Positions 21,487 to 35,629 of a stretch of DNA of 64,000 bases are shown here, in pieces (the stretch's first letter is position 1; each line of letters opens with the position of its first letter). Made by a program: the position numbers and the translations under genes. The stretch spans positions 85,517,470 through 85,581,469 of the forward strand of contig OW121848.1 of NCBI GenBank assembly GCA_933228895.1, given 5' to 3'. The DNA is from Platycnemis pennipes. Its lineage: Eukaryota > Arthropoda > Insecta > Odonata > Platycnemididae. The notes under the pieces are model-generated. The model was not told the origin of the DNA, made no database searches, and saw nothing but the letters and a program-made list of their open reading frames with translations.

Positions 21487-22208
21487 TTTATTGTATTTTC
21501 TGATGTCTACTGAATAAATTATTCCTAGGTTTTTATGCTACATTTCCATTTCACTCATAATTAATGACAGCAACGAAAAACTCGCGGAAAACAGGTTCAC
21601 TGGAAAATTGGATAATTGATATTCATTGTATTTTGGAATGTGCTGTTTAGTACAATAGCTATTTACATTTTATGTTTTGAGTAATACATTGACATTGGAT
21701 GTAAGTCATTTTTCCGCTGCATTTTTCCCACGAATGAAGTTCCGCATAATATTGGCGCGACAAACATTAGTCCCTTCAATACCTGGGAAACTCATTGAAT
21801 TTAACTCCTTCACTCATGTTTATCTCTGGTTCTAATTTTTAATCATGTGTTCACCGAATCTTCTTCGATAAAACTACACTCACTTTTCCACTCGTAGCGT
21901 CACGTTAAAACTGTCACTGCCGCTGCTGTGTTACCATCCGAGGTCCTGCGATAATTGATGTGGGCTCAATTTTCTACCTCTTAAACTCTCAAAGCAGTGT
22001 CTGTTGTTGATCTACCAATGGTCCCCTTTGAAGCACAAGTTGTTCCTTCTTGTGCCCTGAAGTTCACATTAGAAATCTTACATTCATGTTTACACCATTC
22101 GAACTTGTGACATTTCATCCGAGTCCGGAGTCACTCTGGAGACTTCAACGCTCGCTCAGACGTCCTCGACTGGTGGGAAGCACGACTCCTAGCCGCATAT
22201 CCCAGTAC
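21487..22208 (-). other. exex: Probable exex 3' untranslated region
   Basis: The exex stop codon is at 22209-22211. The first clear AATAAA on the minus strand downstream of it is the complement of TTTATT at 21487-21492. That gives a putative 3' UTR of about 720 bases. The true cleavage site is not known and other non-canonical signals could be used. The plus-strand open frame at 22050-22256 is not considered real. Confidence 0.3.
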
Positions 22209-22664
22209 TCAGACCACATAGGGACGGTAGAGCGCTTCCCCGTCTTGGAGGGCTAGCCTGTGTCGACCCCCACCGTCCCCGCTGGCGAGAAACGTGAACT
22301 TTGGTGGTGGGGGCGGGGCGATGGGCAGCGGGTGCGCTAGAGGACTCGATAGCTGGGGAGGCGGGGGTATCGTTATCGGCTGCACGGGTGGTGGGGACCT
22401 CGACGGGGATGCGGGGGACTCTTCCTTCTCGACGGCCGCGACGGAGGCACCGGCTGCACCCGGGACGTTGGGCGAGTCCACGGGCGCCGCTATCGTCTCC
22501 GACGCCCTCACTCCCTCGCCGCCACTCTTTTGGCTGTCCTTATCGCCGCCGGTCTTCGATCCGTTGCGCTGCTGCTTATCCGCCTCGTCCTTCGCCCTTG
22601 CTTCCTGCTGAGCTTTTTTGCTGCGTTTCCACTTCATGCGACGGTTTTGGAACCATATTTTTAC
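22209..22664 (-). CDS. exex: exex (HB9/MNX1-type homeobox) last coding exon
   Basis: This exon completes the homeodomain of an HB9-type transcription factor, which specifies motor neurons in animals. Translation begins VKIWFQNRRMKWKRSKKAQQ, which is homeodomain positions 45-60 with Trp48, Phe49, Gln50 and Asn51. A basic and acidic tail rich in Lys, Glu and Asp follows, then a Pro-rich region (PPPPQL, APPPPPKF) and a C-terminus ALYRPYVV before TGA (22209-22211). The acceptor is CATCCACAG at 22665, directly before GTAAAAATATGG. The exon is in phase 0 with the upstream exon ending ...TETQ. Length is 152 codons including the stop. KIWFQNRRMKWKRSKKA with the TSLMLTETQ exon points specifically to the MNX family, rather than to other Antp-like classes. 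Confidence 0.95.
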   Translation of the reverse strand, partial: VKIWFQNRRMKWKRSKKAQQEARAKDEADKQQRNGSKTGGDKDSQKSGGEGVRASETIAAPVDSPNVPGAAGASVAAVEKEESPASPSRSPPPVQPITIPPPPQLSSPLAHPLPIAPPPPPKFTFLASGDGGGRHRLALQDGEALYRPYVV

Positions 22665-22808
22665 CTGTGGATGTAAGATAATTGATATTTATGAACTTTT
22701 TGTCTTGAAATATTGGAAAAAATTATGAGCGTTAAAGCCCGTCGGTAGTTCAATTTTTTTTAGAAAAATTAATGGTAACTACCAGTTAATTCTACTTTGC
22801 AAATTCTC

Positions 22809-23007
22809 GTATCTCCATATTCTTCGGTTATTGCTGCGTCGGTGTATCTTGACGATGACATTTCGTGGCCAATGCAGGCCACGTCTTCAGATCACGTCCG
22901 CCACCGTTTGGCATTCGGACCTGATCTGAAGATGTGACCTGCATTGGCCACGAATCGTCATCGTCAAAATAAACCGATGCAGCATTACCCGAAGAACGTG
23001 GAAATAC
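22809..23007. repeat. 199-bp foldback with hammerhead-like arms
   Basis: Two 86-bp arms (22809-22894 and 22922-23007) are imperfect reverse complements around a 27-nt loop that itself begins GTCCG and ends CGGAC. The inner 62 bp differ at only 7 positions. Each arm, read outward from the loop, carries CTGAAGA, a stem GTGGCC-TGCATT-GGCCAC, GAAA (GAAT in the right arm) and TCATCGTC. TTCGGACCTGA at the loop edge is shared with the PLE1 tail. It looks like an inverted pair of Penelope-type tails. It lies 145 bases from the exex acceptor, so it is inside the exex primary transcript. Confidence 0.85.
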
Positions 23008-23401
23008 CAGCACAACAGCGCTGCGAAAACCCCAAGCAAAAATACTTGATAAATCTTCATAAATTGATGTGCAAAACACATTTTTATATAAACAAAAGCC
23101 ATTGTCATAAATATATTTTAGAATAACCATTTCAATAAGCTAAGATGATCAGGGCTGTTGCCCAGAACCCATATTAGGTACCATATAGCTGGAATGATAA
23201 GTAATGTGAAATAGATACCTGTAATTTTAGAAAAGTGCAATCATAAAAGTAGAGAACACTATGCAGATTGATAGGAAATTATCATATTCGACTCTTTTCG
23301 TGTGGAGAGATACTGCTTTACTCGTGACGAATTTTACGAAATTAAAAGTTCTTATTAAAGTCAATGAAAAAATCTAAACTCCTATTGACGGATATGTAAA
23401 A

Positions 23402-23476
23402 TACATCTTGGTGAGTTTCCACACTGTTTATTAAATACTAGAAACTGTAAATTTCGTGGAAATTCACCAAGACGTA
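23402..23476. repeat. Short hairpin, 21-bp arms
   Basis: TACATCTTGGTGAGTTTCC and following AC (23402-23422) pairs with 23456-23476 with two mismatches around a 33-nt loop. The size is within the range of a microRNA precursor or a small foldback. No mature sequence is recognised. Confidence 0.6.
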
Positions 23477-24299
23477 ATTATATATCAATCATGGAAATAG
23501 TGTTCCACAGCGTGAAATCTTCATGATTTGATAACATTTTGTGATGACGATTGCTACAGTAGGTAATGGAAACGTTCTTCTGGAGTTATTATCGCTCATT
23601 TTGTCTAATCTCAATATAACTGTTATGAAATGTCTTTTGCGTTTTGGAAGAGGCTGTAAAGCTTAAGATATTAAGATAAAATGAATATTTATGGCGGAAA
23701 TGATTTTCTAGTCATTTTATCTTTTATAGTCTAGTCTTTTTATCATCAGGCGGAATCATACGCTGAAACAGTAAGAAAAAGTTCCTCATGACACTGAAAG
23801 GATTTGCTTTCAAATTTTAAGTACAAAAATGTGTGTATTCATAAAAGCGAATACAGTCGATTTATACAGTTTATTCGTTTTTAAACAAAATAAGTGAATA
23901 GAAAACAGATCGGCTTTCATAGTACAGAGTGTAAAATTATTGCTTCGACGCATGTGGAAAAATGATTGTTATGTTCGTCAATTTGATAAAGAACTCTTCC
24001 TTTTGTAACGTGATTGATTAAGAGATTTGTCACTAGCATATAATTTGTTATCAGTTAAAAATTTTGAATCCTTCCCATTTTGGAAACAACGTACTCGTCT
24101 TTATTTTATTTATTATCCTTGCATTATGATGCACATAAAATATATTTCGTCATCCAATTACGTGTATTTTTCTTTGCCCGAGAATTATTGTAGGTAGCTG
24201 TGTCCACGTTGGAATATTGGTGACTTATTGACACCTAAAAAGGAAACACTACGCACTATTCTTTAATGCCAACTCGTCAATCTGTAATGTATTTGGAAA

Positions 24300-24860
24300 T
24301 CGTTGTTACTCGATTTAATCAGGTTTAATTGGGCCATAAAGACCCTCATTAGTGTTTTATGCTCTTTGCATTTGTCTCTAGACGTCTAAATCAGCTTACG
24401 ACGACGTGATTCTTGTTTATGGAAATGAATGATCATTCGCCACTGTCAAACACTCGCTTCGGTTAGTTAACTAATTCGGCCCGGTGATGATTACACCTGA
24501 TTTTGTTTCATTACTTTTCAAAGTACGTGCGCGCCACCAGTCGGTTGTTTGACTGCAGATCCGTGCATTTCATCATTCGTTAATTGACAGCTTTTCACGT
24601 AATCGTTTCGTATGCATTTAAGGGAATTAACAATCCCTATTTCTCCTAATTTTAAATTCATGACCCTTTGTTTGCTCACGTATCTGCCGTTGGATGCTCG
24701 GTGAAATAGATACCTATAAGCCTGAATCCGGATGTGATGAATACGAAAATTGGATTGAAACAGTTAAAGGGATCAAATTAACGGCATAAACGCCCGGACG
24801 CTAATCATTAATCATCAATCGCAGCGGACGGCAGACGAAAGGAGGGAGATATAATGCCCG
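24300..24860. promoter_or_regulatory. Candidate intronic enhancer
   Basis: This segment is less AT-skewed than its surroundings and dense in developmental factor sites. Examples are TAATTG/AATTA cores, CATTAATCATTA-like clusters at about 24800, CATAAA, TTTGCAT (POU type) near 24368, GTTAGTTAACTAAT near 24461, ATTACACCT (T-box-like) near 24489 and TTGACAGC (Meis/Hth type) near 24585. HB9-family genes are regulated by homeodomain and Pbx/Meis factors, so an intronic enhancer is plausible. Site matching by eye in AT-rich DNA is weak evidence. Confidence 0.3.
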
Positions 24861-25420
24861 CTCGTTCCGAGGCGACTAAAACGGAATTACGGAACTTTAC
24901 GACTGAGGACAAGTTGGGATAGCTGCGCGGGCTGATGTGATGCATTTCGCCCTAATTAGCGTCACTTTGTCCTTTTGGAAAAAGGCACAGGTGGCGCTCG
25001 GACTGAAAAGTTGCAGTTGCAAGCGGCTCGGTGAAAAAAATCGGTATTTGCTCTTTTGCCCCGCGCCCTGGCAAGCCCAGGGCCATACATCAGGCGGCAC
25101 ATCCTGATCCTTGGCGGTGGGAGGCGTGATGTTGAAGCTATGGATCAGTGCTTCGAGTTTTCTGCGTAATCTTTTTTGGCGGAGCGAAATTCGACGTGGG
25201 TCCGGTTCGCAGGGATTCAAAAGGAGAGAGGGGAAGGTGGGAAAAGCGCCGGCACTCGGGGAAGAGGGGAATTGGGACGGGTATATGGCAGGATTTAGGT
25301 ATGGGGCGAGGACCCCTGATGTTAGTATCATGAGTCATTCCGCAATAGGCTCAGGCTCGAGTCGTAGGAGAAAAGTAGAGATCGGGCGAGATGTGGCGGT
25401 ATCATGGAAAACCGGAAATA
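24830..25420. other. GC-richer island in exex intron
   Basis: This mixed-composition island has CpG and G-rich patches (25195-25320). Open frames on both strands (24897-25331 minus, 25111-25512 plus) show no domain, and a real gene nested here is not supported. It directly follows the enhancer-like segment. Confidence 0.45.
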
Positions 25421-26009
25421 ACGGTCGAATCTTTATAACCACCTCTTTTGCTATCATTAACAACGCTCTCTGGTGTATTGTAATTGAATTATTACAAATG
25501 AAAGTTATCTAGCGTTCCATCCCTGTTAAGGTTTATTTTGAATATTTGTCTGAATTTCACTCATATTATAAAAAACTAGCCTTCTCCTCGATTGAAAATT
25601 AGACTGAGTATTCTTTGGTATTAGTTTACCTTTTGTCCCTCAAAATCTCGATACCTCAGGTGAAAAAAATGTGTCAATGTTATTTTAGGGATTATACTTT
25701 CCATTGGTTAACATAACAATCTGGTGATGAGCTTCGGAACAACTTTTAGAGAATCAATTTGAATGAATCATTCATAAAAGTTGTCGGAATGAGTTTTAAA
25801 ATCTCCTCCACTCCGAGTATTTTCGTTTTTGAAAGGTTCTCTTGCAGTCCATTCGGTGAAAAAACCTACCATTCGGACATCAAGCCGGTTGTTAACTTGT
25901 GGTGGATTTTGCAGCTAATTTTTAGCCGTCATAACTTTTGCAAATTCGTATGTTAATTGCATGAATATTTATGAGAATTTTCTTTCCTCGCTAATACTGC
26001 GCGGTATTG

Positions 26010-27870
26010 TTAAGCCCGTCGGTTTCCTCGTTCGGAAAGCTCGATATGTATCCTCCCCTCCCCCCTCTCCGTTCTGCCTTCCTCCATATTTTGGTCCTTC
26101 TCGTTCTTCGGTCTAAAATTGGTAGGTAGGTAGGTTCGGCATGATCCATATTCCCTTGTCGGAGGGAGGAGGGGTGAAAACTTTTGCTGCGGGGGGGGGA
26201 AGGGTTGCATGTTTTATAAAGGCCGTTGGAGCACTAAAGTTGAGGGAAATGGGTGGGGTGGTGAACTGATGGAAGCCTGGGAAGAGGGAGTAGGAAGGTG
26301 AAACCCAGGATTTAAAAGAGGGAGGGGAAGAGAGAGGTGAGGAAGGGGAATGCGAGTGGGGGAGAGAGAGAGGAGGCAGCGGTGTGGAACAAGTGTGTGT
26401 GTGATTCGGGTGTGTGCGCGTGGAAAGAGAGATCGAGTGGGAGGGAGATGAGATGTGGGCGGGAGGAGTTGGAGCTGGATTGGGGGAGTAAGAGTCCCAT
26501 CGCTGCATATGTGATGCGCGGGAATGAGGGATCGTTACACGGGTTTCGCTTTGCAGGACGGCCAAAATAATATGCAAATAGAAAAACAGATTCGAGGGGA
26601 GGAGAGTCGTGGACGCTGGACGCTGGTGTGTTTGCGAGAGCGAGTGTGCGTGATCTGTGGAGTAAGAGGAGGGGGAGGAGGCGGCAGGGGGAGGATGCCT
26701 CCCCTCCACATAACCTTCCCCCCGAGTCGTAACTCGTGTGAGTGCGTGCGTGCGTGTGTATGTACGCGTGTGCTCGCGTGTCGCGGAAAAAAGAGGGAAC
26801 GCTCACCCGCGGAGAGGGAGAGAGTTGAAGGTTTTTGAAAGGGATGGGAACGAAATGGGTACTGCGGAAATTTTGGTTTATTTTCTCTCTCCATTCTCTC
26901 CCAGGCGTTCCGCGACTTCATCCCTTCGCCTCCCTTCCGACCTCAACTCCCCTCCTCTATCTCCCACTCTTCTCTCCTACATGGTAAAAAATTGTAATAT
27001 GCACATACACATATATATTTTTTCCTCATCCTTCCAAGGGTTCCCCCCATTCACCTCACCATTCCTCTCCCAGTCACCGTGCTCACCTCAGTCTCCTATC
27101 TCGTCCCCTGCCCTTCATACACACCTCATCAGTCCCACACACCTACGCGTGAAGAAAAACGCCGTCATTGCCTTCCGGATCGGGCTTGAAAACCTGCGGC
27201 GATTGCAGGGACGGTTTAGCGTCGAGCCAGGAGAGTCGGCGGCGGCGGAAGGCGCGGGGGAGGGAGCAGCGAGGGCCGGCCACATCGTGGAGGGGCGGAT
27301 GTGTGGAGTTTGTGGGGGGTGGGCGCTGAAAAATCCCGGATGAAATACGACGCTCAGTTTTCAAAATCTATCGTTCGATTCGTTGTTCGTTAATTCGCGG
27401 GGGGAGGGGGAGGGAGTCGTTGGGGGTGTGGGGAGGTTGGGGAAGTGAGGAGGTTCCGACGTCCGCAATTTGAACGAGAGTGTGGGTGGGGGGGGGGGAG
27501 GTTGTGGACGGCCGTGGGGTAGTGGGATGGGGAGGGGGGTGGTAGTGGGTGGGAGCGCACCTCTCGCTCCCTCCATCGGTGTTGGGCGCGCGGGTGAACC
27601 ACGGCCGCCATTAGGCCGCGTGTCCATCCACCTGTGTTACCGCCCTCGTTCCTATCCTTGCCCTGGGTACATTAGATATGTGATGCGGAGTGGGGAGGGA
27701 GAGATGCGACGGTTTTTCGCGGCGGGATGAGGGCTTGAGTCTGGTGTGAGGCGGAATGGGGAAGAGTGGGGATCGGGAGCAGGAGACTGACTGTCGAGGG
27801 TGGTGGTAGTGGGGGCGTGGGATTCGGCGGGACGGGATCGGGGAAACCAGAAGGATTCGAACATGGCCCT
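26010..27870. other. Purine/pyrimidine island in exex intron
   Basis: The plus strand is G/A-rich from about 26160 to 26860, C/T-rich from about 26880 to 27140, then G-rich from about 27220 to 27850, with GT repeats near 26395 and 26740. Six overlapping frames over 60 codons on both strands all give low-complexity peptides and are rejected as genes. It is the largest such island in the window. Confidence 0.6.
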
Positions 27871-28863
27871 TTTGTCGTTTCCGGATAGCCGTGCTGTAAT
27901 TCCGTAACACGGGCGATTTCAAATTACCCAAGTTAGGACGACACTTTTGAAACAATTTTAATCCCGCGAGCGTTAAACTGATTTCGGATCCAACGGAATT
28001 GCTTGGTTGTCTCTTGTTTGTTCTCGCGGAAATATTTTTTTCGGCCTCCTTTTAACATGGCACTCATCACCAGCTGTTAGTGTCTAGTAAACAATAAGGA
28101 CGCTGGTGAAATAAATTAAAATTTCCTTCGTAATCTACATAAAATTCATTCTATAGGACAATCGCTTGACCTTTCGTAGTGTTTTTGATTGTTTTTAAAT
28201 GACACAGTAACATTTTAAGTTTTTAAACATTTAATTCAAACAAATTAGGGGATAAAGAGGTAATGGGTTACTCACGAAAACGGTAAATATTGTCTTAAAG
28301 GCTAAAGGCGGTACTTAGGTGATCGCAAGATAAGAAGTAGCGGGAGATGCGGGGAATGGGTTTCGTAAAATGAATTGCAATATCTACGAAAGGAGCGTGA
28401 TAGTGTAATAGACTGGCATCGTCGAGGTTTAAATATTTTTTGGACAAGAATTGTTTATTACTCCCAAGCATACTGCATAAAACCTTTCTATATCTAATCG
28501 GGGAGGTATTGTAATGTCCCATTATCATATCAATATTAATGCTCCTTGGGTTTTTTAATTATTTTCTTCGAATCATAAATTATGGGACCAAACTCTTGCG
28601 AAAGGGAGGCGACTGAATTCGTCATATATCGGAATGAATTAAATATAATTTGCAACTAACAAAACTTTGAAAGCGGCATTGAGCTTTTAAAAATTCAATT
28701 CATATACTCGCTCCAAAATTTCTTGCAATCCGCAGAGATGAAACTGGACTCACTGATTACTAAGATGTTCCAAAATAATGAAAAGTTTGTTTTGCTTGGT
28801 GAAGTAGCTATACATATATCACACATTACATCGCACTGGGTATTTCCTAAATTGAATTTTACA

Positions 28864-28926
28864 TTGAAACATTCATTACATCTAAACATTTAATTCCTAA
28901 ATGTTTAGATGCAATGAATATTTCAA
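28864..28926. repeat. Compact hairpin, 29-bp arms, 5-nt loop
   Basis: Positions 28864-28892 and 28898-28926 are reverse complements with two mismatches, separated by ATTCC. The 63-nt hairpin would form in the exex intron transcript. It may be a MITE remnant or a small-RNA precursor. Replication-slippage palindromes are also possible. Confidence 0.7.
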
Positions 28927-29965
28927 TTAAAAAAAATAAAATTCTGGTCATTTAAGCTATTTCCTCTGTTAAAATTCTCTCTTAGGCAAATTTTAAACTC
29001 TCCATCTTTCTCATCAATACTAGAAATATTTCTAAAATTCGTTTCATGTAGCCCTCCACTCTATTCTTCTCCAAAAACACCTCACAAAATTGGCACAGAT
29101 CTTCTCATTTGTATTTTTCTCTTTTCCATCCTGAAATCCTGGGATTCATTTGAGCTGGTAAACTTAAATTAAACACATAGCTCTTTCCGATTTAGCTTAT
29201 TGGAAAAATTCCACTTTCAGGTAAAATTAAGTAGTACTCGTAGTAATACATCTGCATTCACAATCTAATATAAAGTATTCTTTCTTCTGTTTCACGGTGG
29301 ATTCTGTAATCGTTTTAAACATGCGCGGCTTTGAAGTAGGCTTATGTATCCGAGTTAGAAAACACTTCAGTCCACTGTTCAACTGAACAATGACTCCTGC
29401 TACGGGAGAATGGAAACAATAAAAAAATGGACCAAGTGACAAATTTAGAGGCTTTAAAGAGAGTCGTAGAAAAAGTTAATATCGTGAAATATTTAAAAAA
29501 GAAGTCTTCCCGGATGTATTTTTAGACTGTCTGGTAAAGAGAGTCGTATAAGATAAAGAGAAAGAAGGGAACGGAGAAAGTGGTAAAGTAAGTTCTCGTG
29601 TTTGATACACGGGGCAAGGAGTGATGTATTTAAAAAGGAAAGACTTTTCGATGTGAAGAGATTAGCCGATAGAGAACAGTTTCATAGCGATCTGAGGAAT
29701 GATAGTCATGATGAATGATGGTGATATTTCTCTGAATTCTTAATAGTAGACAATCATGATGGGAAATTCCATGAAGGGTTTAATCTATTCCTTTTGAATG
29801 CATAACCTAATTCAAACGGCAAAATTTGTGCACTGCATTGGCTGCTTGAATGTTCATTGTTTACGCACCATGTGGATACAGTCAATTAAAATATTTTCCG
29901 ATGGCCTTTCAAGCCCACAGCGTAACGTTAAGTTGGCGTCGTTGAAGGAATGAAGGATAATATTA

Positions 29966-32030
<2,065 letters not shown>

Positions 32031-33150
32031 CCTCCCTCGAAGAAGAAATGAGCGCGGTTACTCCTCATAAAAGAAGGGAAGCGGAGGAGAATTAGGAATG
32101 ACAAAAAAGTCCGTCCCCTTTGGGAGATCGCTCGTAACGAGGCGAGAAGATCCACTTCTTGATTTAATTCGGACGAAAAAAGGAGGGAGACTTTTCCGAG
32201 GCTAGGTAAGGAAAGAAGGAGGGATTGGGAGGGGGAGGATTTTGCAGGAAAGGGCCTCCGTGGAAGGGGAGAAGGGTCCTTACTATGTGTCCGCGGCCAG
32301 GGAGTTTGCGCCCCCTCCCAGTCACACCCCTCCCTCTCCCCAGTATTCCGCCCCAAACCCTCCTCGCCATTTGAGGCGGTGCGGCCAGATTAGCGGAAAA
32401 CCCAGACGTCCTTCCTTGCTCTCCTCCCCTTCCCCACGCCTACCCGCAGCCGTCCCCCTACACCCCTTGCTCTCATCCCCTCCCCTACAGAATCGTCACC
32501 GTACCCTGACCCCTGCGGCTACCTCCGCATCCTCCTCCCACCCAAGCGAAATCTCCTCCTCCACGCCCTACGGAAGAGGGGGAGCGAGACACCCCGAAAG
32601 CGTAAGGCTAGTGCCCACCCTTGCGACACCCATAGGACCAAAACCCTTGGCGCTTTACCGCCCGACGCAAACCCTCCCCGCGCCATCCGAGCAACCCTTC
32701 CCAGTAAAAACCCCTCACCCACCATTTCCAATTGTCATGATAATTTAATATCTTCTATTGGCTGAGCTCCCCTTCCTATCCCCTGGTCCTCAGTAACGTG
32801 CCACCCCGGCGCTCCCCTTCTGAGCGGCCCGGCCTCACCACAACCCTCCCCCAACTCCCCCGCATCCTCCACCCCTTCTCTCTCTCTTCCCCACCCTCCG
32901 TCAACCCAGCAATGAATAGCAAGTCGTCCGTGTAATTGGATAATGACATGGGCAGTTGGCTCTACCCGGCCGAATCGGGGGGTTCTAGGGGATGATGGAG
33001 GAGAGGGTGCATCGAGGCTAGGAGGTTAGGGGAAGGTGGGACGGAGCAAGTGGAGAGGAGACCAGGATTGCCAAGGAAAAGGGGGAGAGAAAGAGTGTAG
33101 CGGAGTGAAATGAGAAGGGTTGTAAAGGACGCGGGAGTGGGAGAAGTCCA
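32031..33150. other. GC island with three strand-bias segments
   Basis: The plus strand is purine-rich at 32030-32280, pyrimidine-rich with CpG at 32290-32930, and purine-rich again at 32940-33150. Frames such as 32242-32748 are Pro/Ser-rich low-complexity. I see no exon of exex here. Confidence 0.55.
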
Positions 33151-33173
33151 TGCGCGTTGTGTGGCTTGAGGAT

Positions 33174-33235
33174 TACATGTGCGTCATACCCTGCGATCTG
33201 CCACGAGGGCGTTTGGCAGGGGGAGCTGGGACACC
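33174..33235 (+). repeat. Diverged copy of the CCCTGC hairpin repeat
   Basis: CATACCCTGC-GATCTGCCACG followed by AGGGCGTTTGGCAGGGGG aligns with the head of the repeats at 44742, 46828 and 47455. It retains the GCCAC/TTGGC hairpin. The tail of the family is not recognisable. Confidence 0.6.
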
Positions 33236-35629
33236 TGCATTAATATAACACGATTGTAGGTAAGTGTGAATTTGTTTTATGAAGTGCTCGTGAAAGAAAA
33301 ATGCTGGCGACACGATCTGAGAATCACAATAGGATATTTGATTATGTTTTCGTTTACTGGAATGGAAATCAATTATCTCGTTAAATCTACCTGGTTGGAA
33401 TTTTATTTCGTTGGTGCAGGTTAGATGTGGCAATATATTGTGCAGTTGCTCCGGGTAATTGTGCAACCTGGAAAGTCATGCAATTTTTCGAGGTCTTTTT
33501 TAGTAACTTAATCGATGCTAAGGAATATAGTAGATGATGCCTAAAGCTGCAATATTTTTTGCAAATTCAGCGTAAATTAAATATCACCGAAAAGCATAAA
33601 TGTTGACATTTATTACAACTAAACTAATACGGGCCACTTCAGAAAGCGAGTTATTAAGGTATATGAGAAATTTTGCTTGAACAATGAACCCTAAAGAGTT
33701 TTGACTGGATGAGGACGCGTGGTGTTGTTAAACTGTGTTTCTTATGAAAAATTGCAGAAAGACAGAGTGGGAGTTGGTTTGCTAGTATCTATCATAGCCT
33801 ATTATGGATACTTTTGGAAGTGACCTTAACGCATACTTGCGTGCCATTTTTCTGGTACGAAGTGAGAATGTAAAAGCGTCGTACGTTACAACATCGTTGA
33901 AATAATAATCCAAATACTATCACGAGTCCATGCTACGCCTTCAGTCCTCTTCCCCTCTCCATTGGTCATCTTAGCTTCGGTGCAATAATGTTTGGTCGGG
34001 TCTTGTATCAGTGCTTCAAATTGTCATCCTTCTGTTGCGATCAAAAAGAGTGACAGAATTCTAAAAAGGAGCCAAGTGAATTCAGTTTCTTGTTCTTTAT
34101 CCACATAGTGGACCACTGTCTACACTCCAGAGCTGTTCATCTTCTCCTATTCCAAAAATATTAAGAATAACCATTTCATTTTTCTGGAACTGGAATACTA
34201 AGAAATAAAGTTAACGATGATTGCTTTCGGTGAGGTCATATTCACTTTGCGACGTTCAGAATGTTGTGGATCTGCTACAGTGCAACTATAAAGCAGAGGA
34301 TAGTCTGTGGGTCTCATTTTTCATACTGATTACGTATCACATCATTGTTCTTCGTTAGAGCCGATGATCTCACGAAGCAAATATTTTGTTTAGAGTAATA
34401 AGTTTCTTAAATTGGGTTTTATCCGGTTAATTTACTGATTTGTGATCTGTGACTTTCATTGCGCCCATCAAATTGGATACTTGGTTATATCTGTCCATTG
34501 GTTTTCCAGTATTTGCAATAGATTTTAACTTTCAACTGCTATAAGATTAGAAATATCAGGGAAAACAGCCTCAAAAATTTTAAATCAATAAATTTCGAGC
34601 GGTGTATCTACACTTATGTTGTAGCCATTGGCACGTGATACTGCAGCACTGACTCTTTGTCTAAAAGAGCATCAAGTTTTGTAACCTTTGAAATGCAGAA
34701 ATTTAAATACGTATAGATTAGCGCATTTTTAGCCGAGTACAACGTATGCTAAGCAGTTATGGAGGTAACATTACGCTGATTCATTGATGCTAATGTTTTG
34801 AAATCAACTTCATGATTTTGGCCATCGACTCTATACTTTTGATTGTGAAAGTTTTGATGCATAAAATTATCGCTTGAATGAACTGCCTACCTAGCATGAT
34901 TCTTATATTTTTCCGAGGTAATATTTCGTGGTGAATCTCAGCTTAGTTTTTGAAAGTTCATATTTTAACCTTGGAGTAAGCTAGTAGGCATGGTTGGGCT
35001 ATAGATTCAGCTAGAAATATTTCTCTGAGGTAAGCATGACTACGATCTTATTACTCCGCACGTCTTTTAAAAACAACAAATTATTGTTTTTACAGGACTG
35101 ACGATGGAAATAAAATTATGGTCACTTTTCATACCTTCTATTACGCGGAAAATCTCGATGCATTAATCCTACAGGTTCACTAATTTTTTTGACCTAACTA
35201 CACGAAAAATCGAAGATAACTTGTGCTGTTAATAGCACTACTGAGCATATCATTTTGACACACGAAAACGCATATACTGCCAGGTAATGAATTTTTTTAA
35301 TCAGAGTGCACGGAATTTTTTTTTCTTTTGGATTAAAGGTGCGGTGGAATGGGGTCTACAAGTTTAGACTAGTTTCCAAATAACTTCTCCAAACTTCAGC
35401 TTCATTAACGACCCCTGCCTTTGACACTCACAAAGCAACGTCGTTACACTCGCATTCTCCACTCTTTCAGGCTGCGTCAAAATAGACCATACCATGGTGA
35501 AGTTATCTTCATTCAGTTAAGCGAACAACCAATGGTAATTGACCTTAAACTGCTCTAATTTTAATCACTGTTCCTCTAAGGTACCGGGTTGAATTATAGC
35601 GGTCATTTGTATTGTCAATAGAGAGCTCG
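33236..35629. other. AT-rich DNA
   Basis: I see no gene or structured repeat in this 2.4 kb. Confidence 0.55.

Noticed and set aside
22294..22681. Plus-strand frames of 105 and 126 codons over the last exex exon
   Set aside because: They are Gly/Ala- and Arg-rich shadows of the Pro-rich minus-strand coding sequence.
28578..28612. ATGGGACCAAACT string similar to a common arthropod repeat
   Set aside because: Only about a dozen bases fit and the flanks do not continue the match.
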